Origin: Robiginitomaculum_A sp036478535
GTDB taxonomy: Bacteria > Pseudomonadota > Alphaproteobacteria > Caulobacterales > Maricaulaceae
Direction: 5' to 3'
Assembly: GCA_965224735.1 (NCBI GenBank)
Contig: OZ245059.1
Span: 1,116,001 to 1,180,000, forward strand
Length of the DNA stretch: 64,000 bases
The position numbers and the translations under genes were made by a program. The stretch's first letter is position 1, and each line of letters begins with the position of its first letter. Below the pieces are notes generated by a model that saw only the letters and a list, made by a program, of their open reading frames with translations, was not told where the DNA came from and searched no databases. Positions 43,805 through 52,900 of this stretch are shown here, piece by piece.

Positions 43805-44548
43805 TTACCTCGTATTCTCTTTAGTGCCTTCGTTGAAATTGGCTTCGTATTCGTCAAAGTCAACTAATGTACCGAGCATTTGCAAATATGCTATTATGGC
43901 ATCCATTTCTGTAATATCCTCTTTGCCATCAAAATTACGGACTTGTGCTTTCGGATAACGGGCTAGTAAGCCCTCCACATCATCAGCGTCAGGGTTTACT
44001 TGTGTTTGGATGTCGGACACTGCCAGTTTTATCATCTCATCTGTGTAAGGTACGCCAAGAGTTTTATAGGTTTTAAGGTTCATTGCGTAATGAGAATAAT
44101 CCAGTTTAGTTTTTGCTAAAAACTCATAAGGCGGCATAACAGAAGCAGGCACAACTTTGCGCGGGTTACTGAGATGCAAGACGTGCCAAGCATCTGAGTT
44201 TTTACCGCCTTGGCGGGCAAGGTCTGGCCCTGTGCGCTTTGACCCCCATTGGAAAGGATGGTCATACATAGACTCAGCTGCGAGCGAATAATGGCCATAA
44301 CGCTCAACCTCATCCCGCAATGGGCGGATCATTTGTGAATGGCACAAATAGCAACCCTCGCGGATATAAACATCACGTCCAGCTAACTCAAGCGGGGTGT
44401 AGGGGCGCATGCCTTCTACTTTTTCAATCGTACTGTCTATATAAAATAGTGGTGCTATTTCTACCAGGCCGCCGATAGAAACAACGACTAAAATACCCGC
44501 CATAAGGGCGAAGGAGCGCACTTCCATAAAGTCATGTAATTTGGCCAT
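43805..44548 (-). CDS. ccoO: cbb3 cytochrome c oxidase subunit II CcoO
   Basis: CcoO is a monoheme c-type cytochrome with an N-terminal membrane anchor (RSFALMAGILVVVSIGGLVEI). The heme motif is CYLCH at 66-70, within REGCYLCHSQMIRP. The axial Met region includes KVVPASVMPPYEFLA. The 247-residue length is normal. The start is two bases after the ccoN stop. Confidence 0.97.
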   Translation of the reverse strand: MAKLHDFMEVRSFALMAGILVVVSIGGLVEIAPLFYIDSTIEKVEGMRPYTPLELAGRDVYIREGCYLCHSQMIRPLRDEVERYGHYSLAAESMYDHPFQWGSKRTGPDLARQGGKNSDAWHVLHLSNPRKVVPASVMPPYEFLAKTKLDYSHYAMNLKTYKTLGVPYTDEMIKLAVSDIQTQVNPDADDVEGLLARYPKAQVRNFDGKEDITEMDAIIAYLQMLGTLVDFDEYEANFNEGTKENTR

Positions 44549-44550
44549 GA

Positions 44551-46230
44551 TTATTCTCCTAGTGCTAAATTGGGAATGGCATTTGGTAAATCTTTTTCAG
44601 GTGCCGTATTATTGAGGGAAACAGCATCACCTTTACCCGCTATTGTCATCCAGACATTGAAAGTCATAACAAACATACCGCACAGGTATAAGAAACCACC
44701 AAAAGCACGGATCATATAATAAGGTTTCATAGCTTTCACACTCTCTACGAATGAGTTGGCGAGGAAGCCTTGCTCCGTGTACTCGCGCCACATAAGGCCT
44801 TGCATAATGCCCGATACCCACATCGCAGAGATATAGAAGATGATACCGATAGTTGAGAGCCAAAAATGCCATTCAACCATACGCAGGGAGTAAAGCTCTT
44901 TCTTTTTCCATAGCCATGGAACCATGCAGTAAATGGCGCCAAATGTAACCATGCCGTTCCAGCCAAGCGCGCCAGAGTGTACATGACCGATTGTCCAGTC
45001 TGTATAATGCGAAAGGGCGTTAACATAGCGAACAGCCATGAGCGGGCCTTCAAATGTGGACATAGCGTAGAAGGCCACGGAAACAACAAGCAGGCGTAAA
45101 ACTGGGTCTGTGCGCAGCTTGTCCCAAGCCCCCGAAAGGGTCATAAGGCCGTTAATAGCTCCACCCCAAGATGGCATCCAGAGCATAACCGAGAACACCA
45201 TGCCCAAAGTCTGTGTCCACTGCGGTAGAGCCGTATAATGAAGATGGTGCGGGCCAGCCCAGATATAAATAAAGATAACCGTCCAAAAGTGAACAATAGA
45301 GAGTTTATAAGAATAAACAGGCCGGTTAGCGCGCTTTGGGATGAAATAATACATTATGCCCAAAAATCCAGTTGTCAGGAAGAAACCCACCGCATTATGT
45401 CCGTACCACCACTGTGTCATAGCGTCTTGAACGCCGCTAAACCCAGAAACTGATTTAGCGCCAAGCCAACTAACTGGCAGTGATAAATTGTTGACAATGT
45501 GCAGCATTGCAAGGGTTACAATAAAAGAGAGGAAGAACCAGTTGGCTACATAAATGTGCTTCTCTTTACGTTTGACAAGAGTCATCATGAAGATAGCTAA
45601 ATAAGCAACCCAAACGATTGTGAGCCAAATATCTACATACCATTCTGGCTCTGCATATTCGCGGGCTTCCGTAATGCCCATTAAATAACCTGTACCAGCG
45701 ATTAACAGGAATACTTGATAGCCCCAAAACACGAACCAAGGCCAAAGACCGCCTGCGAGGCGAGTACGAGAGGTACGCTGCACCACATAAAAAGAAGTTG
45801 CAAGTAAAGCATTGCCGCCAAAACCAAAAATAACACCGGATGTATGGAGAGGTCTTAGGCGGCCAAAATTGGTGAAGGGGAGGTGCATGGCATCCATCAT
45901 TTGCGGAAATGCTAGTTCTGAGGCGATAATAACGCCAACAAGCATACCAGTTACGCCCCAAAATATAACGGCAAACACGCCTGCACGGATAACACCGTCA
46001 TCATACTCATAAGGGTCATAAACGAATTTTTTTTGTGAAACGCCATATACAATGGTAAAAATACCGAGGGCAAATACACCCATAAGCATATAAGCATGTG
46101 GTTTGATCACAGGGTCTACACCGCGCGATGCTGCGAGCGTAGCCCAGATAAAACCAAGAACAACAATAAGCAAAATGGGTAACGCGCCGCCATTAGCACT
46201 TTTTATGATAGATGTATCTTTTGTAATCAC
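44551..46230 (-). CDS. ccoN: cbb3 cytochrome c oxidase subunit I CcoN
   Basis: CcoN is the catalytic subunit with low-spin heme b and the heme b3-CuB site, carrying about twelve membrane helices. Histidine-bearing segments are visible: RPLHTSGVIFGFGGNALLA, WWYGHNAVGFFLTTGFLG, WAGPHHLHYTALPQW and HYTDWTIGHVHSGALGWNGM. The 559-residue length is slightly above average because of an N-terminal lead. It is the first gene of ccoNOQPGHIS. I looked for an Fnr/FixK box (TTGAT-N4-ATCAA) in the 250 bases upstream and found no good match. Confidence 0.97.
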   Translation of the reverse strand: MITKDTSIIKSANGGALPILLIVVLGFIWATLAASRGVDPVIKPHAYMLMGVFALGIFTIVYGVSQKKFVYDPYEYDDGVIRAGVFAVIFWGVTGMLVGVIIASELAFPQMMDAMHLPFTNFGRLRPLHTSGVIFGFGGNALLATSFYVVQRTSRTRLAGGLWPWFVFWGYQVFLLIAGTGYLMGITEAREYAEPEWYVDIWLTIVWVAYLAIFMMTLVKRKEKHIYVANWFFLSFIVTLAMLHIVNNLSLPVSWLGAKSVSGFSGVQDAMTQWWYGHNAVGFFLTTGFLGIMYYFIPKRANRPVYSYKLSIVHFWTVIFIYIWAGPHHLHYTALPQWTQTLGMVFSVMLWMPSWGGAINGLMTLSGAWDKLRTDPVLRLLVVSVAFYAMSTFEGPLMAVRYVNALSHYTDWTIGHVHSGALGWNGMVTFGAIYCMVPWLWKKKELYSLRMVEWHFWLSTIGIIFYISAMWVSGIMQGLMWREYTEQGFLANSFVESVKAMKPYYMIRAFGGFLYLCGMFVMTFNVWMTIAGKGDAVSLNNTAPEKDLPNAIPNLALGE

Positions 46231-46480
46231 AATGAACCCCCTCAGTTAGAATACAACTCGCTATATTACGCTTCATCAATATATAAAATCGATGCCTTCA
46301 GAGTACCTCATATTACATGAAAGGCTAACATCATATAATATGAATCTCTAATATATGGTGCGACATGTTAACGCACCTTAGGATTCGGTGCGTATATTGC
46401 ATAGTTTTTAAGACTTTTATGAGACTGTATCAGAATAAGAGCGAAATGTTCAAACAATATGCAAATGGATGGAGACAATA

Positions 46481-47422
46481 ATGCAATTAACACAATTTAC
46501 GCAAGATGACGGTAAAAAATACGGTAAAGAGTTGATCATGGTCCAACAATTTTTAAATAATACAGGATTGTTTACGGATGAAGCTTTGGCTGAAATGCTT
46601 GATAAGCACCCGAGTCATTTGATTGATTTTCAACATATTCCTGATAACCCTGATTATAAGGATCAACAGGTTACCGTAGATTTTAGCGGCGCGGATGGCA
46701 AAACCATGATTGAGGCGGCAAAATCCTCTAGTAAAATATGGATTAACGTACGCGAAGTCATGAACCGTCAACCAGAGTATAAAAAAGTTCTAGACCAAAT
46801 CCATAAAGAAATGGAAAAAGCTACAGGTAGAAATAAAGATAGACGTAATTGTAGAGGCGGTGTGTTAATCTCCTCAGCCAGTGCAGCGACACCGTATCAT
46901 GTAGACCCGACAATTACGCATTTATGGCACATAAGAGGCCATAAGAAAGCTTGGGTTTATCCGCGTACTCCAGAATTTCTGCCAGACGAAGATTTTGAAC
47001 GTGTTATCTTGGGCGAAGTGGACGAAGATATGCCTTTTGAAAGTGCTTTCGATAAGCAAGCTATTTTCGCAGGAGATTTAATGGGCGGAGAACTGGTAGC
47101 ATGGCCACATCGCTCGCCACACCGCGTAGAAAATGTAACGTATTGCATTTCTATGGTTATGGAATTTTCGACACGTAAAAGCGCATTTACCAATGCTGGC
47201 ATGCTCGCAAATGGTGTGTTGCGGCGTAAATATGGACGCACCCCGAGTTGGGTCAATGCCTCTGCACCAGAAAAGGTTGTGAAGGCTGCACTGGGCCGCG
47301 TTTTACACAATATAGGCATGCGTAAACAATTTAGGCGTAAGGATATGGTCAAGTATAAGCTTGATACGACTGTTAAAGGTTTTGTACGCGCTGTTGCCAC
47401 CCCATATGAGCGGGTGCATTAA
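46481..47422 (+). CDS. JmjC/cupin-like Fe(II)/2OG oxygenase homologue
   Basis: The protein has a double-stranded beta-helix signature. TPYHVDPTITHLWHIRGHKK provides H140 and D142 (numbered from the ATG at 46481), and a possible distal His lies in WPHRSPHRVEN (H210 or H214). I prefer 46481 because ATGGAGAC precedes it, while the frame also opens at 46469. The HxD...H arrangement fits a cupin_8/JmjC-type hydroxylase, but the substrate is unknown. It is divergent from ccoN and separated by 250 bases. A role related to oxygen is conceivable but is inference only. Confidence 0.65.
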   Translation: MQLTQFTQDDGKKYGKELIMVQQFLNNTGLFTDEALAEMLDKHPSHLIDFQHIPDNPDYKDQQVTVDFSGADGKTMIEAAKSSSKIWINVREVMNRQPEYKKVLDQIHKEMEKATGRNKDRRNCRGGVLISSASAATPYHVDPTITHLWHIRGHKKAWVYPRTPEFLPDEDFERVILGEVDEDMPFESAFDKQAIFAGDLMGGELVAWPHRSPHRVENVTYCISMVMEFSTRKSAFTNAGMLANGVLRRKYGRTPSWVNASAPEKVVKAALGRVLHNIGMRKQFRRKDMVKYKLDTTVKGFVRAVATPYERVH

Positions 47423-47446
47423 AGGCCATAATAATGAGAGTGTAAA

Positions 47447-47473
47447 ATACTGGGCTTAGCCCAGTATTTTTTT
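47447..47473 (+). terminator. Rho-independent terminator after the JmjC-like gene
   Basis: ATACTGGGC (47447-47455) and GCCCAGTAT (47459-47467) form a perfect 9-bp stem with a TTA loop, followed by a run of T. It lies 25 bases after the stop of the plus-strand gene and abuts the glmM stop on the other strand, so it probably ends both convergent transcripts. Confidence 0.9.
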
Positions 47474-47475
47474 GT

Positions 47476-48822
47476 TTAAACAGTTGCGATCAGCGCGGCA
47501 AGATTGTCCGTTACTTTGGCGACGAGGGCTGGGTCATCCCCTTCTGCCATAACGCGGATAAGAGGCTCGGTGCCCGATGCTCGCACTAATAACCGGCCCG
47601 TATTGCCCATCATGCTCTCGGCATCTTTTATCGCGTCCAAAATAGATGCAATTTCTAGCGGTGACTTTCCTGAATATCGTACATTTTTCAAAAGCTGCGG
47701 CACAGGTTCGAATAAATTTAAAACCTCGCTTGCTTTTTTGCCGCTACGAACAATTTCTGCCAAAACTTGCAGGGCGGCTATGGTACCATCGCCCGTTGTT
47801 GCAAAATCCGTCATCAGCAAATGCCCAGATTGTTCGCCGCCTACATTATAGCCGTCTGCGCGCATGCGGGCTGCCACATGGCGATCACCTACAGGGGTTC
47901 GAATGAGTTCTAGGTCTCGTGCCTGCATAAACCGCTCAAGTCCTAGGTTAGACATAACTGTCGCGACAATACCGTTTCGAGAGAGTTGTCCCGTTTCCTT
48001 CCAGCCGCTGGCAATAAGGGCGAGTAATTGGTCGCCATCGATAATCTTGCCGTTCTCGTCACACATAATCAGGCGGTCTGCATCGCCGTCCAGAGCAATT
48101 CCAATGTCCGCTTTTTCTTTAATAACAGTGGCCGAGAGCATATCTGTGTGAGTAGAGCCGCAATTTTGATTGATATTGGTGCCATCTGGCGAAACACCGA
48201 TAGAAATAACTTCTTTTGCGCCAAGCTCCCATAGGGTCGCTGGCGCAGTTTGGTACGCAGCGCCGTTAGCGCAGTCCACAACTATTTTTAAATCCGATAA
48301 GCGCATGAATTTGGGGAATGTCGCTTTAGTAATTTCAACATAGCGAGCTTGTGCATCTTCAATGTGTTTAGCGCGCCCGAGCTGCGCGCCTGTTGCCAGG
48401 TTAGTTTCGCAGCCGTTTTGCATCAAGGCTTCTATTTCGCGTTCAACTTTGTCGCTTAATTTATGCCCATCAGGACCAAATAATTTCACCCCGTTATCAA
48501 AGAACTTATTATGAGAGGCCGTAATCATCACGCCCAAATCCGCGCGCAGCGTATTGGTCATCATGGCAACGGAAGGGGTTGGCATAGGGCCAAACAAGAT
48601 AACATCCATGCCAACGGATATAAACCCTGCAACCAAGGCTGGTTCAATCATATAACCTGATAAACGCGTATCTTTCCCAATAACAACTTTATGGCGCCTA
48701 TTGCCGCCCTTATGAAAGTGTTTTCCTGCGGCCATACCAAGCCGCATAACATTAGCCGCAGTCATGCTACCCGTATTGGCCATGCCGCGAATACCATCAG
48801 TGCCGAAGTGTTTTCTGCCCAT
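47476..48822 (-). CDS. glmM: Phosphoglucosamine mutase GlmM
   Basis: GlmM interconverts glucosamine 6-phosphate and 1-phosphate for UDP-GlcNAc synthesis. The phosphoserine is S103 in MITASHNKFFDNGVKLFG, the metal-binding loop is ALDGDADRLI, and GGEQSGHLL is the sugar-binding motif. RASGTEPLIRVM binds phosphate. Length is 448. It is divergent from glmS, so the two successive steps of amino-sugar synthesis sit back to back. Confidence 0.97.
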   Translation of the reverse strand: MGRKHFGTDGIRGMANTGSMTAANVMRLGMAAGKHFHKGGNRRHKVVIGKDTRLSGYMIEPALVAGFISVGMDVILFGPMPTPSVAMMTNTLRADLGVMITASHNKFFDNGVKLFGPDGHKLSDKVEREIEALMQNGCETNLATGAQLGRAKHIEDAQARYVEITKATFPKFMRLSDLKIVVDCANGAAYQTAPATLWELGAKEVISIGVSPDGTNINQNCGSTHTDMLSATVIKEKADIGIALDGDADRLIMCDENGKIIDGDQLLALIASGWKETGQLSRNGIVATVMSNLGLERFMQARDLELIRTPVGDRHVAARMRADGYNVGGEQSGHLLMTDFATTGDGTIAALQVLAEIVRSGKKASEVLNLFEPVPQLLKNVRYSGKSPLEIASILDAIKDAESMMGNTGRLLVRASGTEPLIRVMAEGDDPALVAKVTDNLAALIATV

Positions 48823-48958
48823 CTGCTCTACTCCTGCCCTGTCTTGTTTGTAAGAAATACTTAAGTATCGTTTTGTTAAGCACTAATACTTGCAGTGTAA
48901 TTTGTTTGTCTATAGCATACTGTTAAATACACTGAATTAAAAATGGGCAGGGTAGTTT

Positions 48959-50776
48959 ATGTGTGGAATTATTGGCATTGTAGGAACCGAGTTAGTAGCA
49001 ATGCGCCTCATAGAAGGGCTGAAGCGGCTTGAGTACCGTGGTTATGATAGCGCTGGCATAGCCGTGCTCAATGGTGGAGGGCTCGAGCGAAGCCGCTCAA
49101 AAGGGAAAATAAAGGCTTTGGAAGAGCGCTTAAACCAAATGCCTGTTGATGGCCTTATTGGCATTGCTCATACGCGCTGGGCCACACATGGCGCGCCAAC
49201 TGAAAATAATGCGCATCCACATTTTTCGGGTAATGTTGGCCTTGTTCATAACGGCATTATCGAAAATTTTACGGAGCTTAGAGACGAGCTTAAGAAAACG
49301 CGAACTTTTTATACAGAAACAGACACCGAAGTCGTAGCGCATCTTATCGACGAAGGTTTGTGCGCTGGTAAAGAGCCCCAGCAAGCATTTTCTGATAGTC
49401 TTACGCGTCTTACGGGCGCTTTTGCTCTCGCTGTAATAATCGTTGGGCATGAAGATAAAATATTTGTTGCGCGCCGTGGCTCCCCGCTTGCCATCGGGAT
49501 TGGCGACGGGGAAACATATCTTGGCTCGGACGCGATTGCACTCGCGTCTCTAAGTCAGAAACTTATCTTTTTGGAAGAAGGAGATTGGGCAGTATTAACG
49601 CACGGCGGCGCATCTATTTTTGACGAAAATAATAAGGCCGTGACCCGCGAAATTGTCAAAATATCAAGCTCTTTAGCTGCTGCGGAAAAAGGGAATTACA
49701 GGCATTTCATGCTCAAAGAAATTCACGAGCAGCCAGAAACTATTGGCCATACTTTGACCCATTATGTCGACGTTTTTAATCATAAAGCAAAGGTCATAGA
49801 AGGGCTGGATTTTTCTAAAATAGATTGCCTTAATCTTATTGCTTGCGGCACGGCGGCCTATGCTGGCGAAGTTGCTAAATACTGGTTTGAACAGCTGGCA
49901 AATTTGCCAACCCATGTTGATATTGCCTCTGAGTTTCGCTATCGTTGCCCAGCATTATCAAGCAACGGGATGGCCATGGCTATATCCCAGTCTGGGGAGA
50001 CTTTGGACACATTAGAGGCTTTGCGCTATTGCCAGAAAAAGAGCCTAAAAGTCGCTGCGCTTGTCAATGTTTTAACCTCATCCATGGCGCGCGAATCAGA
50101 TGTGACCATACCTATTAATGCAGGCCCTGAGATTGGCGTTGCGTCAACGAAAGCCTTTACGGCTCAGCTTACATCACTTCTTGCAATGGCGATCAGCGCT
50201 GGGCGTCAGCGCGGCGTGCTCAGCGAAGCAAAAGAGCGGGATTATATTGCTGCCATCACTCATCTACCGCGCCTTGTTATTGATACTTTGATCTTAGGGC
50301 CACAAATAGATGCCTATGCTGCTGAACTTGCCAAGGCGAAAGATGTCTTTTATCTTGGTCGTGGTTGGCATTTCCCTATAGCTCTTGAAGGTGCGCTTAA
50401 GCTTAAGGAAATTTCTTATATTCATGCGGAAGGCTATGCGGCTGGAGAGCTAAAACATGGCCCAATAGCACTTATTGAAGAAGGAACGCCCGTTATTGTG
50501 GTTGCGCCTTATGATCGTTTGTTTGAGAAAACCATATCCAATATGCAAGAAGTTGCAAGCCGTGGTGCTAAAACTTTTCTCATCACAGATGAAAAAGGGG
50601 CTAAATATGCCAAAGATATGGCAAATCAAGTGTTGGTTTGCCCAGATTCTGATTCGGTTGTTTCCCCGATTGTCATGACGATTGTTATTCAACTTATCGC
50701 CTATCACACAGCTGTGCATTTGGGCACGGACGTGGATCAGCCGCGTAACCTGGCAAAGTCCGTTACTGTCGAATAA
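48959..50776 (+). CDS. glmS: Glucosamine-6-phosphate synthase GlmS
   Basis: GlmS makes glucosamine 6-phosphate from fructose 6-phosphate and glutamine. The N-terminal glutaminase starts MCGIIGIVG with nucleophilic Cys 2. AHTRWATHG and GNVGLVHNGIIENF are glutamine-domain motifs. Two SIS isomerase domains follow (SQSGETLDTLEAL, GPEIGVASTKAFTAQ), and the end is DQPRNLAKSVTVE. The 605-residue length is standard. I see no glmS ribozyme motif, as expected outside Gram-positives. Confidence 0.98.
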   Translation: MCGIIGIVGTELVAMRLIEGLKRLEYRGYDSAGIAVLNGGGLERSRSKGKIKALEERLNQMPVDGLIGIAHTRWATHGAPTENNAHPHFSGNVGLVHNGIIENFTELRDELKKTRTFYTETDTEVVAHLIDEGLCAGKEPQQAFSDSLTRLTGAFALAVIIVGHEDKIFVARRGSPLAIGIGDGETYLGSDAIALASLSQKLIFLEEGDWAVLTHGGASIFDENNKAVTREIVKISSSLAAAEKGNYRHFMLKEIHEQPETIGHTLTHYVDVFNHKAKVIEGLDFSKIDCLNLIACGTAAYAGEVAKYWFEQLANLPTHVDIASEFRYRCPALSSNGMAMAISQSGETLDTLEALRYCQKKSLKVAALVNVLTSSMARESDVTIPINAGPEIGVASTKAFTAQLTSLLAMAISAGRQRGVLSEAKERDYIAAITHLPRLVIDTLILGPQIDAYAAELAKAKDVFYLGRGWHFPIALEGALKLKEISYIHAEGYAAGELKHGPIALIEEGTPVIVVAPYDRLFEKTISNMQEVASRGAKTFLITDEKGAKYAKDMANQVLVCPDSDSVVSPIVMTIVIQLIAYHTAVHLGTDVDQPRNLAKSVTVE

Positions 50777-50785
50777 ATTTTGCCC

Positions 50786-50808
50786 TTAAAGACTATGGTA
50801 GTCTTTAA
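50786..50808. terminator. Bidirectional hairpin between convergent glmS and epimerase
   Basis: TTAAAGACTA (50786-50795) and TAGTCTTTAA (50799-50808) form a perfect 10-bp stem with a TGG loop. It overlaps the last codons of the minus-strand epimerase and lies ten bases past the glmS stop. T tracts are short, but A/T-rich stem ends are present on both strands, so it may terminate both genes. Confidence 0.6.
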
Positions 50809-51796
50809 ACCAAGTGACAAAGTTTTTAACGCCAACTTCGATATTTGTATCAGGCTTAAAACCAGTTGTTTTTTGGAGTTCTGAGGTATCTGCAAATGTT
50901 GAGTGGACATCACCCGATTGCATGGGAAGCATATTGCGGATAGCTTTTTTGCCAAGGTTCTCTTCTAAAAGCTCAATATAGCGCATGAGCGGCTCTACTT
51001 TGCCATTCCCAATATTATATACCTTAAACGGAGCAACGCCGCTTTTTGACGGATCAGGGTTTTCGCTATCCCAACTTTTGTCTTTTTGCGGAGCAAGCGG
51101 GCACAGGCGGATAATGCCGTCGACAATATCGTCGATATAAGTGAAATCCCGTTCCATTTTACCATTATTGTAGATATCTATGGACTTGTCTTGCACGATA
51201 AGATTAGCAAATTTATAAAGCGCCATATCAGGGCGCATCCATGGCCCGTAAACAGTAAAAAATCGAAGGCCAGTGCAGGGAATTCCATACAAATAAGCAT
51301 AGGAGTGGGCCATAAGTTCATTGGCACGCTTTGATGCCGAGTAAATCGTCAGCGGGTGATCAGCGATATGGTGCTCGCTAAAGGGCTGCTTGGTGTTGGC
51401 TCCGTAAACTGATGAGGTCGATGCATAGAGCAAATGCTCCACGGGGTAATTCCGGCAATTTTCCAAAACATTGAGGAAACCAACAAGATTACTTTTCACA
51501 TAATCGCGCGGATAGTCGAGACTATGGCGCACGCCTGCTTGCGCGGCCAAATTAATCACAATTTTCGGGTGGTGAGTTTTAAAGATGGCTTCTACGGCAT
51601 CATCGTTAGCCAAATCTATCCGCGCCTCGGTGAAGGTATCAAAAGCAGTGAGGCGTTTGAGTCGCGCTTCTTTTAAGTTCACATCGTAATAGTCCGTCAA
51701 ACAATCAATGCCGACAACACTGTGGCCAGCGCCCAGCAAAGTCAGAGCGAGCTGATTACCGATAAAACCAGCCGAGCCTGTGACAAGATATTTCAT
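50786..51796 (-). CDS. NAD-dependent nucleotide-sugar epimerase (UDP-glucuronate 4-epimerase type)
   Basis: This is an extended short-chain dehydrogenase of 336 residues. The NAD-binding motif is GSAGFIGNQLA near residue 7, and the catalytic Tyr and Lys are in IYSASKRANE. RFFTVYGPWMRPDMA and the downstream YIDDIVDG are characteristic of UDP-glucuronate 4-epimerases, which provide UDP-galacturonate for polysaccharides. An O-antigen or capsule role is likely, but no other polysaccharide genes are nearby. Confidence 0.88.
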   Translation of the reverse strand: MKYLVTGSAGFIGNQLALTLLGAGHSVVGIDCLTDYYDVNLKEARLKRLTAFDTFTEARIDLANDDAVEAIFKTHHPKIVINLAAQAGVRHSLDYPRDYVKSNLVGFLNVLENCRNYPVEHLLYASTSSVYGANTKQPFSEHHIADHPLTIYSASKRANELMAHSYAYLYGIPCTGLRFFTVYGPWMRPDMALYKFANLIVQDKSIDIYNNGKMERDFTYIDDIVDGIIRLCPLAPQKDKSWDSENPDPSKSGVAPFKVYNIGNGKVEPLMRYIELLEENLGKKAIRNMLPMQSGDVHSTFADTSELQKTTGFKPDTNIEVGVKNFVTWFKDYHSL

Positions 51797-52113
51797 AAAA
51801 TTCCATGCTTTAATTGCGCCCTTATCTAACGGGTATGGGTCATTATTTCTATCTAATATCTTTATTTGCGCAAGTGCTTATGTAGGGTAGCATAAACACT
51901 TTTATCACATAATGGGGCGTACGTACAAAATGGGGCAGCGTGATATACGTCGGTTACTTGTTACAGGGGCTATGTCGGTGTTTTTCAACAAAATGGTTTC
52001 AAACCTCCGTTTTCCAAACGGACATAAAATTCAAAAGTGCGCCAGAGGCGCTCAATTAAGAAAAAGCAACTTCAGTTGCTACTAACAAACCCACCGACGA
52101 TAGTCGGTGGTGG
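51797..52113. other. Gap between epimerase and IS5 relic, holding four hairpins
   Basis: The left two thirds (51797-52000) probably contain the epimerase promoter and show no gene. The right third contains four consecutive stem-loops (see 52006-52110). No open frame of note is present. Confidence 0.5.
52006..52110. ncRNA. Candidate structured RNA: four tandem stem-loops
   Basis: Four hairpins follow within 105 bases. TCCGTTT/AAACGGA (52006-52022) has 7 bp, GCGCC/GGCGC (52039-52051) 5 bp, AGCAAC/GTTGCT (52065-52080) 6 bp with a TTCA loop, and CCACCGAC/GTCGGTGG (52091-52110) 8 bp with a GATA loop. The last pair lies directly against the IS5 relic. Such a set is unlikely by chance. It could be a small RNA ending in a hairpin, or the 3' end of a lost mobile element (for example an IS200/IS605-type right end with its guide RNA scaffold). 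The strand cannot be decided from sequence alone. Confidence 0.4.
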
Positions 52114-52117
52114 TCTA

Positions 52118-52589
52118 GGGTCAGGACTCATTAACGCCAATATATAACGATTGCAGCAATACATATTGTTGAGAAAAAGGTGTGTGCGCACCTATCATAG
52201 CGTGTTGAGACTCGTCTCCAGCCTTTGAGCCTGCCAAACATGTTTTGGGCCTTGTGCCGCTGTTTGTACAAAACCTTATCATATGGGATATACTTTTTTC
52301 GGTTTCGGCGCGGGGGAATACACGCGGTGATATTGCGTGCGATTAATGCCTCTCGAAACCAATCTGTATCGTAGCCTTTGTCGCCTAAAAAATGTTGAGC
52401 ATTCGGGAGTTTATCTAGCAACAACCGTGCCCCTTTATGATCGTTCATCTGCCCTTCACTGAGCACCATAACAACAGCTGCCCCTTACCGTCACAAACCG
52501 CATGGAGTTTGGAGTTCAACCCTCCTTTAGCCATCAATGAATCACAAACTTAGCTAAATGGAAATCTTTAAAATTAACAGGTCCTGACC
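52118..52589 (-). mobile_element. Internally deleted IS5-family element
   Basis: The ends GGTCAGGAC and GTCCTGACC are inverted repeats (imperfect over ~17 bp, extending to TTAA) and are flanked by CTAG on both sides. This agrees with the YTAR target preference of IS5-type elements. The element is about 470 bp instead of the usual 800 or more, so the N-terminal half of the transposase gene has been deleted while both ends remain. Confidence 0.75.
52131..52545 (-). pseudogene. IS5-family transposase, C-terminal half, frameshifted
   Basis: The remaining 3' part reads GGLNSKLHAVCDGKGQLL from about 52530. After a one- or two-base shift near 52470 it continues MVLSEGQMNDHKGARLLLD, HFLGDKGYDTDWFREAL, RRNRKKYIPYDKVLYKQRHK and the Glu-bearing NMFGRLKGWRRVSTRYDR. 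This matches IS5/IS427-type DDE transposases. The first catalytic Asp region is absent or partial. The product is not functional. Confidence 0.8.
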
Positions 52590-52636
52590 CTAGAGCCAGG
52601 GTAAGCTAGAGCCAGGGTAAGCTAGAGTCGGGGAAT
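52590..52636. repeat. 16-nt tandem repeat right of the IS5 relic
   Basis: CTAGAGCCAGGGTAAG occurs twice in a row and a third, diverged unit (CTAGAGTCGGGG) follows. Each unit contains the CTAG tetramer that the IS5 element used as its target, so the repeat offers several insertion sites. Confidence 0.85.
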
Positions 52637-52900
52637 GACAAAGCAGTAGCACGCGGAGCGGCGCGCACACGATTGCCTAACTTCGTATAGGTGATTTTAA
52701 TATAAAAAAAAGGAGCCCGTTTTACATTTTCTTATTCTATAAGGTTTACAAGTTCATACCAAGTACATAACAAGAGATATGGATATTTAACTTTAAATCA
52801 TATGGGTAAAAAATGGCTAGCTCATTTTTTATTTCATGATTTTTTATTACTTCATGCCCCGCATTGAGCTTAGCATTAGAAAGCTATTTTAGGAGACAGT
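52637..52900. other. AT-rich gap before the YbjQ genes
   Basis: This stretch holds no recognisable gene. The 52693-52870 part is strongly AT-rich and probably carries the promoter of the YbjQ pair. A TAGGAGACAG binding site lies immediately before the ATG at 52901. Confidence 0.4.

Noticed and set aside
46231..46480. Fnr/FixK box expected upstream of ccoN
   Set aside because: I scanned for TTGAT-N4-ATCAA on both strands and saw only weak partial matches such as ATCAATATATAAAATCGATG, which do not fit the spacing.
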